From contig NZ_WHOA01000085.1 of the NCBI RefSeq assembly GCF_013141715.1, forward strand, positions 62,001-126,000: DNA of 64,000 nucleotides, read 5' to 3'. The notes under the pieces were generated by a model, which searched no databases, was not told the origin of the DNA, and was given only the letters and a program-made list of their open reading frames with translations. Of this stretch, positions 24,837-33,614 are shown piece after piece; positions within the stretch are counted from its first letter, which is position 1; every line of letters begins with the position of its first letter. Source of the DNA: Paenibacillus phytorum. GTDB lineage: Bacteria; Bacillota; Bacilli; Paenibacillales; NBRC-103111. A program made the position numbers and the translations under genes.

Positions 24837-26495
24837 TTATTTATTTTGAGCAGCGCGCTGCTGTCTGAAAATATCATAGATGTCTTTCGTTAAAATCATA
24901 TGGCTCTTTTCATTCGCATAATAATTTCTGTACCAATCATCGACCTGCTTCCCTCCAGCCTTCTCCCATAGTGCAATGGCATCCTGCATGGCCTGCTCCG
25001 GCAAATAATTGGGGGTCAAAATGGACTTGATCCAGATATAGCCATCGCCGACGCCCACGTGATTCGTTGTGTTGGACAAGATCTGCTGCAATTCTTTGGG
25101 CAGCTGAGGCATCTGCTCGGAATGCGTCGGACCCGCAACTTGAAGATCAAAATTGATAAACGAAGAGTTCAACTCAAACATTTTCTTCACGTCCGCTTGA
25201 AAGGGATCATTCGCATTCAGTTTCTCCGTTCCGTAATAACAATTGCCCGACAAAATAGGAGAAGCCAGCATGGCAAAATCACCGGTGGCGAAATTAAACT
25301 CGGTTTTCCATTTGTCCAGATCTGTCACCTGCGGGCATTTCCCCGGTTCCGTCTTACTGTGCACACCTTCAAATCCGTAATACATCGTTTTCATAAAGGC
25401 TTCAGAAGAGGCGAAATCGACAAATTTCATAACGGCCTCCGGGTCCTTCGTCCCCGCATTGACAACACCCGTCATTTGAATTGGATTCACAAAAATAGGA
25501 TTAAATTGCCCCACCGGCGTCTTCGGATAAGGAATGACCGTAATCTCGGCATTCGGATTAGATCGTTTCAAAGGCATATAATAGTCGTTATAAAAGGTAA
25601 TCGGAACATTAAATTGATCCATGTAAATGCCGATTTTGCCTGTAAGGAAATCCTGCTTCGCCTTCGAGCCGTTCTTATCGTTCAAATATTGTTGATCGAC
25701 TAAACCTTCGCTGTACAGCTTTCTTTTGAACGCAACGACCGCTTGGATATGGTCCCATCCATGGACAAGTTCGCCGTTTTGAACTACGAAGTCCGGGTAG
25801 GTAACACCAAACATTTCGTTCAGAACAGCTCCGGAGTTATAGGACATGGCCATGCCGTACGTATCGTTTCTGCCGTTGCCGTCAGGATCGAGGTTGGTAA
25901 AAGCTTTAGCTGCCTGATAAAGCTCCTCCGTCGTCTTGGGAATGTCCAGCTTCAGCTTTTTTAACCAATCAGTACGTATAAACAAGCCTCTCTGGGGTAT
26001 GGTTTCATTAATCCGTCCAAAGTGATATAACTTGCCATCGGATCCGGTTCCAGCAATTCGTAGTGCCGGATATTTCTTCAGCAGCTCTTTATAATTCGTG
26101 CTGTATGTATCAATCATATCGTCGATTGGACGCAGCAATTTTTGATCGATTAGCGTATTTTTAATTTGCGGGGCATATTCCAGAATCAAATCCGGCGCTT
26201 CCCCGGCGGCGAATAACGCATTCAGCTTTTGTTCCGACTGCGTCCGAGGGATAGGAACAAACTTGACATCGACAGGTCCAGCTTCACTAATCCATTGCGT
26301 AATCTTATTGTTATCGACCTTCCCTTCTTGGGAAGGAATGTTTCCACGGTCATAGATAGTGACTGTAATTTTACCTCTTTTTGCGCTTATTGGCGCTTCC
26401 GCATCCTTCTCTTTGGTACTGCAGCTAACCGCCATACTTAGAAGTGCAGCCAACATCAGTGTTGGAAGGAGAACCCGTTTCATCAAGTCAATCAT
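24837..26495 (-). CDS. ABC sugar transporter substrate-binding lipoprotein (cluster 1, SBP-B)
   Basis: A 552-residue family 1 solute-binding protein. Lipobox LLSMAVSC gives an anchored lipoprotein. The family loop NLDPDGNGRNDTYG is present. It is only 15 bp after the response-regulator gene with AAAGGAAGAG before the ATG, so it belongs to the GH130-YesM-YesN transcript rather than to the permease transcript. A second binding protein in one cluster could widen the substrate range or act with the sensor kinase as a ligand detector; the latter is inference. Confidence 0.88.
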   Translation of the reverse strand: MIDLMKRVLLPTLMLAALLSMAVSCSTKEKDAEAPISAKRGKITVTIYDRGNIPSQEGKVDNNKITQWISEAGPVDVKFVPIPRTQSEQKLNALFAAGEAPDLILEYAPQIKNTLIDQKLLRPIDDMIDTYSTNYKELLKKYPALRIAGTGSDGKLYHFGRINETIPQRGLFIRTDWLKKLKLDIPKTTEELYQAAKAFTNLDPDGNGRNDTYGMAMSYNSGAVLNEMFGVTYPDFVVQNGELVHGWDHIQAVVAFKRKLYSEGLVDQQYLNDKNGSKAKQDFLTGKIGIYMDQFNVPITFYNDYYMPLKRSNPNAEITVIPYPKTPVGQFNPIFVNPIQMTGVVNAGTKDPEAVMKFVDFASSEAFMKTMYYGFEGVHSKTEPGKCPQVTDLDKWKTEFNFATGDFAMLASPILSGNCYYGTEKLNANDPFQADVKKMFELNSSFINFDLQVAGPTHSEQMPQLPKELQQILSNTTNHVGVGDGYIWIKSILTPNYLPEQAMQDAIALWEKAGGKQVDDWYRNYYANEKSHMILTKDIYDIFRQQRAAQNK

Positions 26496-26510
26496 CTCTT
26501 CCTTTCTCTC

Positions 26511-28055
26511 CTAGTTGACTTCACTCAGCTTGCGGTATTCCTTCGGCGAGCAGCCGGTAAACTGCTTGAACAGCTTGGCAAAATAATTAGGCAGATCATA
26601 GCCGACATGGCCTGATATTTCGGTAACGCTCATATCTGTATTCGAAAGCAGTTGTTTGGCTTTCTCCATCCGCAATTCGATCAAATAGGTAACGAAGCTG
26701 CGCCCCGTCTCTTTTTTAAACAAATGACTGAAATAGGCCGGATTCAAATGAATCTGCGATGCTACATGCTGCAAAGAAAGCTGTTCGGAAAAATGCTCTT
26801 TCATAAAGTGAATCGCCCTCGATACCGTTTTGGCGCTGTATTTATACTGCCATTCGAAAAACGTGTTCATGAAAAGATCCGTTTCACCCCTCATCCAATC
26901 ATAAACTTCCTCCGTGCTGGAGCAATCGTGCAGCTTACTAATCCTATCGCTCATTGCTTGTGGATTGTGATCTTGTTCAAGCTGTTTACGGGCCGTCTCC
27001 TGCATAGCGAAACTCAGTGATAATGCTTCAATCTTGCATATATCGGCGTGCATGCGGCAGATGTCCTTCATTAGCTGCTCCAAATACTGTTTTAAAGAAT
27101 CGGACTGCCCGGCTAACAGAAATGCCCCCATCTGTGCGCTAACTAGCTGCACCTTGGCCCGATTGATCTGTAAAGTAGGCTCGACGTCATGTCCCTTATC
27201 GGGACTTGCTGGCTGGTCCATCCCGGCATTTGTCAACAAGGACTCATAGAGTTCCGGCAGTTCTATTGGATTATGAATGATGCCAGCCTCAAAAGCTCGG
27301 ACGTTTAAACCAAGCAGCTGTTGAATCGTTTCGCATGCCTCCTTACACAAGGCTTGTTCTTCCACGTCTTGCTTGACGAAAAGTGCAAATCGCCCGGATT
27401 CGATAAGCAGCAATGTTCCAGGGATCTCATATGCGTCCAGTATTTCGCTAATAATATTCAGGACAGCGAATTGCAGCAGCGGCACATCACGCTTAAGATA
27501 TTGCTTTTGAATGGGAAAATAGTCGGTAATTTGAAACAAAACGAACTTACAATTCTGCAACTTCCCCCGTAAATGTAATACCGATTCCATGGGGTAAGGA
27601 AATCTTAGCATCATTGCGCGAATCGTATTTTCCAGTAGCAGTTGGTTCTCGCTTGCTTCTTTTCTCAGTCTGGCCTGCTTGTCGGACATGAGGACGCTCA
27701 CTTTCTCCAAGGCTCCGTACATATCCTGTTTACTGCAAGGTTTGACAAGCAAATCGAGTGCTCCGTAACGCAGCGCCGCTTGTGCATATTGGAAATCCTG
27801 ATACCCTGTAATGACAATGACTTCAATCTCGGGGAAATGAGTCTTGACACGCTTCAACAGCTCTAAACCGTCCATTAATGGCATACGGATATCTGTTATG
27901 ACAAGGTCAGGCTGCAATTCGGCAATCCATCGCTCTGCTTCTTGTCCGTTCTCGGCTTCCCCGCAGACGTTCCAGCTAGTTCCGGATTCTGCGATCATTT
28001 TCGCAAGCCCCTTACGAAACAAGGGCTCATCTTCAACTAGCAGTATTCGTGTCAT
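26511..28055 (-). CDS. YesN-type response regulator (receiver + AraC HTH), cluster 1
   Basis: A ~514-residue regulator. The N-terminal receiver has acidic pocket VEDEP, phosphorylation site DLVITDIRMPLMDG (Asp near 55) and LVKPCSK. A long middle domain is followed by a C-terminal AraC pair of helix-turn-helices (SLQHVASQIHLNPAYFSHLFKKETG and MSVTEISGHVGYDLPNYFAKLFKQFTG). ATG 28055 overlaps the end of the histidine kinase gene by 23 bp. It probably activates the GH130 and lplB promoters through the shared box upstream of each. Confidence 0.92.
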   Translation of the reverse strand: MTRILLVEDEPLFRKGLAKMIAESGTSWNVCGEAENGQEAERWIAELQPDLVITDIRMPLMDGLELLKRVKTHFPEIEVIVITGYQDFQYAQAALRYGALDLLVKPCSKQDMYGALEKVSVLMSDKQARLRKEASENQLLLENTIRAMMLRFPYPMESVLHLRGKLQNCKFVLFQITDYFPIQKQYLKRDVPLLQFAVLNIISEILDAYEIPGTLLLIESGRFALFVKQDVEEQALCKEACETIQQLLGLNVRAFEAGIIHNPIELPELYESLLTNAGMDQPASPDKGHDVEPTLQINRAKVQLVSAQMGAFLLAGQSDSLKQYLEQLMKDICRMHADICKIEALSLSFAMQETARKQLEQDHNPQAMSDRISKLHDCSSTEEVYDWMRGETDLFMNTFFEWQYKYSAKTVSRAIHFMKEHFSEQLSLQHVASQIHLNPAYFSHLFKKETGRSFVTYLIELRMEKAKQLLSNTDMSVTEISGHVGYDLPNYFAKLFKQFTGCSPKEYRKLSEVN

Positions 28056-29871
28056 CTGCCATCGCCCCCTCTCTGGTATGATCAATGTTGTAAGGCAACA
28101 TTAGCTGAATCAAAGTACCCGTAGATAAACGAACTATATCCAACCCATAAGGCTCACCGTGAACTAAGTCTATACGTCTGATAACGTTGCGAACGCCGAT
28201 GCTTTCACGTTCCCTGCTCCCATCGTACATATTCTGATCAACCAAAAGCTTCAACACGGTATCCGGATGCATGCCGCATCCGTTATCTTCAACTTCAATC
28301 AGCATATTGGCATCTTTACGGAAAGCGCGAATCGTTAATCGCTTGTTCACCGTCTGATTCTGAAAAGCATGAACGAACACATTCTCGACCAACGGCTGAA
28401 TCAGCAGCCTTTGCATTTGGCATTCCGCTAGTGTCTCATCCGCTTCAATATGAACGTAAAGCTCTTCGCCGTGACGCGCTTCCTGAATGGTTATATAGTT
28501 GCGTATTTGAGCCAACTCATCCCGCAGGGTACTGGGTGTTGTAACCGTTGCCAAAGAATATCTCAGCAGCTCCGACAAGCTGGTAACGAGCGCGGCCGTT
28601 TCATCATCATCGTAAAGAAGCATGATCTTCCAATAAATTGAATTCAAGGCATTATGCAAAAAATGAGGATTCAGTTGAGCTTGCAGCGCCTTAAGTTCAG
28701 CCTCCTTTTCGCTAAGCTTGCTTACGTACACCTCCTGTATTAACGATTGAATATCCGTAACCATCTTATTAAAGCTATCCGCCAAAAAAGCGAATTCATC
28801 ATTCGACGTTTTGGGAATAACGACTCGTAAATTCCCTTCCCGCACCCGCTGCATAGCCTTTACAAGCACGTGTAAGGGCTTCAGCATTCTGCCGCTAAAT
28901 AAGGAGACGCTCACCGCCATCAAAATAATACTGACAAATCCAGAGAAAATGGCCAAATGATAGACACTCAATCCCTTAGCTTTGATCTCTGCAAGTGATA
29001 TCCCGCTCACCAGAGTGAACGAGCGCGGCTCGAATACACTTTTGACAAATAAGTAATCATCCCCGTTGTGATGTTGAATAACCGTTGCTTCCTTATTTTC
29101 CAGCTTTGGCTCAATCCCCGGTCTGCCTTCTGGCTCACGGCTATAAAGCAATCGATTGTATTGATCGTAGATATAGGCTCCTGATGTCCGGCCAGCTAAA
29201 AGCGGGTCCAACGAATTGCCCAAAAATGCCTCGTCGATGATCAAAATCATCATGCCGTATACGGTCTGTGTCTTCGTAGATTTAAGCCAACGGGCAGCAA
29301 CAAGGCTGCTTTTTTCACCGGACGGTTCGGAGGAATCGGGAATTTTCATCCGCTGCCACACCATTTCCGCAGACGTATCTTTCCTGCCGTTCTTGACCTT
29401 TTCATAAAAATCAGGAAAGGTGACCTGTATCGAAGGGTTCGATTGGCTATAGTACATGTTGTAACCTTGCAAATCGACAAGGTATACGGCCCTGATATGC
29501 GGTGTTTCATTTTTTAGGGGGAGTAAAATATTGGCCAGATCCCTCTCCAGCAAAAAATTTCGGTAAGCACCGCTTTCACCTTCTGCCGGCTCGGCAGACA
29601 TCTCTTGAACGATCTGTTCCACATACGGATGAAAAAAAACAAAGTCGGTTATGCGGTACATATCCTGAATTTTAAAGCCAAGCTGTTGAATCGTTTGTTC
29701 GCTTGTTTTGAGATACTGCTTGCTGATCTCGCTCTCAAACAGGTTTACATTCATCCGGTATGAAACATATCCCGTTATCAATGAACAGACAATGATAATA
29801 ACAGACAGCGTTAGAATTAATTTCACTTTAAAATGTTGATTGATATATTGAATGAGGTGGTTATGTTTCAT
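28033..29871 (-). CDS. YesM-type sensor histidine kinase, cluster 1
   Basis: A ~612-residue membrane kinase: TM1 near residues 15-38, an extracellular Cache-like sensor region, TM2 near 280, a HAMP linker, then the His_kinase H-box QAQLNPHFLHNALNSIYW and HATPase N/G boxes (VEDNGCGMHPD). Signals an extracellular sugar or binding-protein complex to the adjacent YesN regulator. ATG 29871 is preferred (AGGAGG ~13 bp upstream); the open frame extends upstream without a better start. It overlaps the response-regulator gene, so the two are translationally coupled. Confidence 0.92.
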   Translation of the reverse strand: MKHNHLIQYINQHFKVKLILTLSVIIIVCSLITGYVSYRMNVNLFESEISKQYLKTSEQTIQQLGFKIQDMYRITDFVFFHPYVEQIVQEMSAEPAEGESGAYRNFLLERDLANILLPLKNETPHIRAVYLVDLQGYNMYYSQSNPSIQVTFPDFYEKVKNGRKDTSAEMVWQRMKIPDSSEPSGEKSSLVAARWLKSTKTQTVYGMMILIIDEAFLGNSLDPLLAGRTSGAYIYDQYNRLLYSREPEGRPGIEPKLENKEATVIQHHNGDDYLFVKSVFEPRSFTLVSGISLAEIKAKGLSVYHLAIFSGFVSIILMAVSVSLFSGRMLKPLHVLVKAMQRVREGNLRVVIPKTSNDEFAFLADSFNKMVTDIQSLIQEVYVSKLSEKEAELKALQAQLNPHFLHNALNSIYWKIMLLYDDDETAALVTSLSELLRYSLATVTTPSTLRDELAQIRNYITIQEARHGEELYVHIEADETLAECQMQRLLIQPLVENVFVHAFQNQTVNKRLTIRAFRKDANMLIEVEDNGCGMHPDTVLKLLVDQNMYDGSRERESIGVRNVIRRIDLVHGEPYGLDIVRLSTGTLIQLMLPYNIDHTREGAMADDTNTAS

Positions 29872-29910
29872 AGGGCAATGAATTCCTCCTGAAGAACAGC
29901 GCGTAGAAAA

Positions 29911-29946
29911 CCAACAAGAGAAGTTGCTCACTGAACGCAACTTCCC
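29911..29946 (-). terminator. intercistronic hairpin between GH130 and the kinase gene
   Basis: GAAGTTGC / GCAACTTC with a 9-nt loop, then TCTTGTTGG on the minus strand. It may attenuate transcription into the regulatory genes. Confidence 0.4.
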
Positions 29947-29959
29947 TAGGTAATAACTA

Positions 29960-30962
29960 TTATTTTGTATCAGGCAAGCACAACCGGATTAGATCGTAAA
30001 CATGGGCTGTTGCCAGACATTCTACCGTATCTGCCGCTCCATAGTAGATTTTGACCTCACCACTGTCCTCCAAAATCATTCCCCCTGGAAATATGACATC
30101 GTTGCGAAAACCGCCTTCTATCTCATAGCTCAATTCCGGTGCAAGTAAAGGCTCCTGGCACATCCCGATGATTCGATAGGGATTGTCCAAATCCAGCAGC
30201 ATGATGCCGGCTGTGTATCGCTTCTTCCAATGCGGTTCCCAGCTCGTTTTTGCCTCGGGCATGATCAATATCTACCGCATGGAACGTGGTGAGCCAGCCC
30301 TTGGAGGTTCGTATCGGAGGCGCAGCCGGACCAATCTTATCGTTGGCGAACGGCACCTGCTCCAAGCCGAGCAGCAGCTCGGTATTCCCCCAATATTTTA
30401 AATCAGGCGAATCGGAGATCCATATATCAAAGCTATCTTTTCCGCCTTTACCATAGACCGGGAACGGGCGTTCCAAGCGGACATATTTGCCACCCAATCT
30501 TTCAGGAAATAACACCATATTTCGATTGTCTGGGGCAGAGAGACTAAGAATCTCGAAGTCCACGAAATCATCCGTAACCGCGATTCCCCCGCGCACACCG
30601 TGCTTGGTATCTACTGCAAAACAAACATAGCAGCGCCCGTCAATTACCGTTAACCGCGGATCGTACGTTCGAATAATCTCATCGCTTTCAATGTCAAAGC
30701 ATGGCTGCTTCTGCACGTCCCAATGAATGCCGTCTTTACTAAAAGCAAGCCCCAAATTGGTGGTGCTGATCGGAAGTAACGTTTCATTTGCAGCATCGCC
30801 ATAATCATTACGAAACATCATGACATACTGTCCTTCATATTTGGCAACACCTGCATTAAAAACAAGTGCAGGATTATAGGGGACATCGCCCGGAGCTAGA
30901 ATCGGGTTCATAGCATGTCTTGTGATAAACTTGCTTGATTTCAGCGAGCTTGTGAAAACCAT
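29960..30962 (-). pseudogene. GH130-type glycoside phosphorylase, split by a frameshift
   Basis: Two frames together encode a GH130 phosphorylase (beta-mannoside phosphorylase family). The first runs from ATG 30962 (after AAAGGAG) through TRHAMNPILAPGDVPYNPALVFNAG.. to GWLTTFHAVDIDHARGK. The second continues ..TSWEPHWKKRYTAGIMLLDLDNP.. to FPGGMILEDSGEVKIYYGAADTV. They join as HARGK-TSWEPHW if one A is removed from the run of five at 30247-30251. This is either a real inactivating insertion, slippage at a homopolymer, or a sequencing error. If repaired, it would make a sugar-1-phosphate from a mannoside. It leads the regulator/SBP-B transcript. Confidence 0.82.
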
Positions 30963-31008
30963 GGAAGAGTACTCCTTTGCATCGTATTTTAACACCTTTC
31001 ATACAGCA

Positions 31009-31077
31009 AATATAGTACATTCCATCTTCTTTAACAGCTAGCAATGATTGAAAAATAGATAAGATTTTTAGGTGACA
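31009..31077 (-). promoter_or_regulatory. promoter and YesN-type box before GH130
   Basis: Minus strand: -10-like TATATT (31009-31014) followed by TGCTGTATG, and a ~30-bp box (31048-31077) sharing TCACCTAAAAAT and further positions with 24771-24800. Box-to-TATA distance is the same 34 bp at both promoters. Confidence 0.6.
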
Positions 31078-31102
31078 TCCGAATCTTCGAAACAAACAAC
31101 GG

Positions 31103-32005
31103 TCATTCTATGAATTCTTCCATCAAATCCATACTCACACCCATAGCTGCTTTGCTGCCATCGGCCGCGGCATAAATTAATTGCGATGGCATGAAATACG
31201 ACGCATCCCCGGCGGCATATAAATCAGTGACCGAACTTCTTCCAAACCCATCTGTCTTAATTCCACCTAATTCCGTCAATTCGCAGCCCAAGCTTTCTCC
31301 AAAAGATGTTTTTGGCACAAATTTAGGGGTAACGAATCCACCAGCTCTCAGGATATGAGTACCATCTGTAAATTGGACCTGCTCAAGCAATCCATTTTGA
31401 CCGATAAAGGCCTTAATAGGTTGTTCCATGACCCTAATTCCCTTCGATTCAAGCCATTCTTTTTGCTGATCCGACAATGACGCATGACCGTTCGTGCATA
31501 GCACCACATCCTTACTCCAATTGAGAAGAAGTTTGGTCGTGTGGAAAGCAGACGGAAACTCGGAGACAACAACAAGCGGTTGATCCCGAAGCTCCCAGCC
31601 GTCACAGAAGGGACAATTAAACAAACTCTTCCCATATAACGGATAAAAACCTTCGATCTCGGGAAAGATCTCCTTTACACCCGTTGCCAAAATCAGTTTT
31701 CGCGCTTGAACACTAACACCAGATGATGTGAACATCTCAAATCCATATTTGGCTTTGTTAACAGAAGTAACCTCGGTTCGCCAATGGTTAACTGACGGAT
31801 ATTGCAGCACTTCTTCATAAGCAATACGTCTGAACTCAGACGGTGCTATGCCATCTCTCGTAATAAATCCATGAGATGCGTGTGTTACGGCATTTCTAGG
31901 CTGATTATTGTCAATCAAAGCTACGCTTCTCCTAGCTCTACCAAGTACAAGTGCTGCATTCAAACCAGCTGGTCCTCCGCCAATAATGGCACAATCATAA
32001 ATCAT
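31103..32005 (-). CDS. thioredoxin-reductase-like FAD/NAD(P) oxidoreductase
   Basis: A 300-residue two-dinucleotide-binding flavoprotein. FAD motif IIGGGPAGLNAALVLGRARRSVALID at the N-terminus; redox-active pair NCPFCDGWE (C-x2-C, about residues 133-136); C-terminal AAGDASYFMPSQLIYAAADG. It resembles the short TrxB-like/GliT-type disulfide oxidoreductases rather than housekeeping TrxB. ATG 32005 follows AGGAGAT. It is directly downstream of an Rrf2 regulator, with a shared 21-bp motif upstream of each gene, so redox- or nitrosative-stress control is likely. The physiological disulfide substrate is unknown. Confidence 0.85.
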   Translation of the reverse strand: MIYDCAIIGGGPAGLNAALVLGRARRSVALIDNNQPRNAVTHASHGFITRDGIAPSEFRRIAYEEVLQYPSVNHWRTEVTSVNKAKYGFEMFTSSGVSVQARKLILATGVKEIFPEIEGFYPLYGKSLFNCPFCDGWELRDQPLVVVSEFPSAFHTTKLLLNWSKDVVLCTNGHASLSDQQKEWLESKGIRVMEQPIKAFIGQNGLLEQVQFTDGTHILRAGGFVTPKFVPKTSFGESLGCELTELGGIKTDGFGRSSVTDLYAAGDASYFMPSQLIYAAADGSKAAMGVSMDLMEEFIE

Positions 32006-32045
32006 GATGATCATCTCCTATTAAAGTTTTCGATTAAAGCTATAA

Positions 32046-32066
32046 CAGACTCTTAATATCTATAAT
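32046..32066 (-). promoter_or_regulatory. Rrf2-type box upstream of the reductase
   Basis: On the minus strand it begins ATTATAGATA and ends AGTCTG (21 bp), matching the element at 32505-32525 at about 16 positions. Confidence 0.45.
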
Positions 32067-32083
32067 TACTTTAAAAAAACGAC

Positions 32084-32488
32084 TTAGCTCAAACTGAAAT
32101 TAACTTTGTGAGCCAAGTCAATAATTCTTGTTTTTTTGAGATGCTGCTCCATCAAATCTTCTGCTTCAACCATCACTTTTTGAATCAAACATTCAGAACC
32201 GTGGTCAAAATCACAGTCAAATAAGGAAGCAGTACCCTCAATGGCATGAATGATATCCAAGAAAGTAATCTCATCTTTTTTTCGGGTAAGTCGGTAGCCT
32301 CCATTGGCCCCAGAAGCCGATTCAATCATCCCTGCTTTCACAAGCTTTGTTAAAATTTTAGAGAGATAGCTTGGTGAGACTCCCTGAGCCTCTGCTAATT
32401 GCTGAACGCCTACGGGCTTGGTTGGGGAAGCGGCAACGACCATAAGCATCGTATGCAAAGCATAATTGGTTGCTTTTGAAAATTTCAT
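32084..32488 (-). CDS. Rrf2-family transcriptional regulator
   Basis: A 134-residue protein with the Rrf2 winged helix: MKFSKATNYALHTMLMVV, then VQQLAEAQGVSPSYLSKILTKLVKAGMI and GANGGYRLTR wing. Two cysteines follow (FDCDFDHGSECLI, about residues 95 and 104). IscR and NsrR use three cysteines for an Fe-S cluster, so here the ligand set is reduced or different, and thiol sensing is possible. It is 78 bp upstream of the reductase gene and presumably controls it and itself through the shared 21-bp motif. Confidence 0.9.
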   Translation of the reverse strand: MKFSKATNYALHTMLMVVAASPTKPVGVQQLAEAQGVSPSYLSKILTKLVKAGMIESASGANGGYRLTRKKDEITFLDIIHAIEGTASLFDCDFDHGSECLIQKVMVEAEDLMEQHLKKTRIIDLAHKVNFSLS

Positions 32489-32504
32489 GATCTCACCTCA
32501 ATTA

Positions 32505-32525
32505 CAGACTTCATGTGTCTATAAT
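32505..32525 (-). promoter_or_regulatory. Rrf2-type box upstream of the regulator
   Basis: On the minus strand it begins ATTATAGACA and ends AGTCTG. It starts 17 bp upstream of the Rrf2 ATG. Probable autoregulatory site. Confidence 0.45.
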
Positions 32526-32682
32526 ATCGTTTGACTGTAAATGTGTCAAGAATTTCCCGGGCAATTATTTAAAGAGGCAACGTAGATTTTTATATGTTTA
32601 ATGATTGTGCTGGCTTGTTTAAGAGTAAAATATAATGTTTAATGTTTACTTAAACGACTAATTTCGGATTTTGGAGCGAGTG

Positions 32683-33297
32683 ATGGAGATGAAAATGGAA
32701 AAACACAAAGACAAATGGAACGACCTCTTCGAATTGGCCATGTATGTGACTGCCGCAATCTGCTTTGTTTATTTTTGGATAAAAGGCAGCCAAGCAAAGA
32801 TGCTTCAGGCCATTTTGATTGTTGCTGTGCTGCTGATCATCCGAATCGTAGTCAAATTCACAAAGACCACGATGTTTGCAGCGTTGCGATTTTCTGTCCT
32901 ATTGTTCATTTTTATCACAATGTTTTTGGCAAACGAGTTTGGATTTTACAGCGTAATCCCTTATCTAGATAAAATCGAGCATATCTTTTCGGGCTTGATC
33001 CTTTGCTTCATCGGTTTATTGATTTATATGAAAGCAAGTAAAGGCGAGAAAACGGCCGTGCCGAATGCGAAAGTTGCCGTGTGGTTTTGCCTTTTCTTTT
33101 CCATCGCCATGGCCGGCGTTTGGGAAATATACGAGTTTACGACGGATAGTCTCTTCGGTCTCCATTCACAGTTCGGAAGCTTGGTCGACACGATGACGGA
33201 TATCATTTGCGGAACCATAGGCGCTGTAGTGACCTGTATTTATCTAGCTTTCAAGGCGAAGCGCAGAAAAATGCCGCTGATTGACGTGAAATCCTGA
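32683..33297 (+). CDS. six-TM membrane protein, YjdF/DUF2238-like
   Basis: A ~204-residue integral membrane protein with about six hydrophobic segments. Conserved-looking polar positions lie in YLDKIEHIFSG (mid-protein) and WEIYEFTTDSLFG..GSLVDTMTDIICGTIGAV (C-terminal third), the pattern of the DUF2238/YjdF-type family. Function unknown. ATG 32683 has GGAG 7 bp upstream. It stands alone on the plus strand between minus-strand units, divergent from the Rrf2 gene. Confidence 0.7.
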   Translation: MEMKMEKHKDKWNDLFELAMYVTAAICFVYFWIKGSQAKMLQAILIVAVLLIIRIVVKFTKTTMFAALRFSVLLFIFITMFLANEFGFYSVIPYLDKIEHIFSGLILCFIGLLIYMKASKGEKTAVPNAKVAVWFCLFFSIAMAGVWEIYEFTTDSLFGLHSQFGSLVDTMTDIICGTIGAVVTCIYLAFKAKRRKMPLIDVKS

Positions 33298-33547
33298 TCT
33301 CACCGGGGCTATCCCCAAAAAATGAATTTAGAATATTCAGTTTTTAAAACTTCGAAGCCTGAATGCTCTTCCATTGGATTAATCCAATGGAAATAGAGAT
33401 TTGACAGACTAAAAGCCAATTGTATTGGAATATTTCCAATACAATTGCGAATTTCGAGGCAGGAGAGTCGATTCCATTGGAAAATTCCAATGGAAGTATT
33501 CATTGCAAGCTGAATACAACTCGAATGTTCCATAAGGTCAAAATTAA
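33298..33547. other. gene-free region occupied by palindromes
   Basis: Contains the three-hairpin array at 33369-33495; no gene or ribosome site seen. Confidence 0.6.
33369..33495. repeat. array of three related palindromes
   Basis: Palindrome 1 (33369-33392) is a perfect 24-bp palindrome with arm TTCCATTGGATT. Palindrome 2 (33417-33447) has arms CAATTGTATTGGAA / TTCCAATACAATTG around TAT. Palindrome 3 (33472-33495) has arms TTCCATTGGAA / TTCCAATGGAA around AA. All share the core CCATTGG or its shifted version TATTGGAA. About 25 bp separates neighbours. Function unknown; could be an operator array, protein-binding locus or mobile-element footprint. Confidence 0.8.
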
Positions 33548-33599
33548 AGGGCTGTCCTCAAATAGATAAAAATCTACTTGAGGACAGCCCTATTTTTTT
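33548..33599. terminator. strong bidirectional terminator
   Basis: AGGGCTGTCCTCAA / TTGAGGACAGCCCT, 14-bp perfect stem, with T7 on the plus strand and T-rich sequence on the minus strand. It ends the mannoside operon and possibly the DUF2238-like gene. Confidence 0.88.
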
Positions 33600-33614
33600 A
33601 CCAGTAAGCTAATC

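Noticed and set aside
33369-33495. CRISPR array
   Set aside because: The units are palindromes of different length with unequal spacers, not identical direct repeats; no cas genes are nearby.
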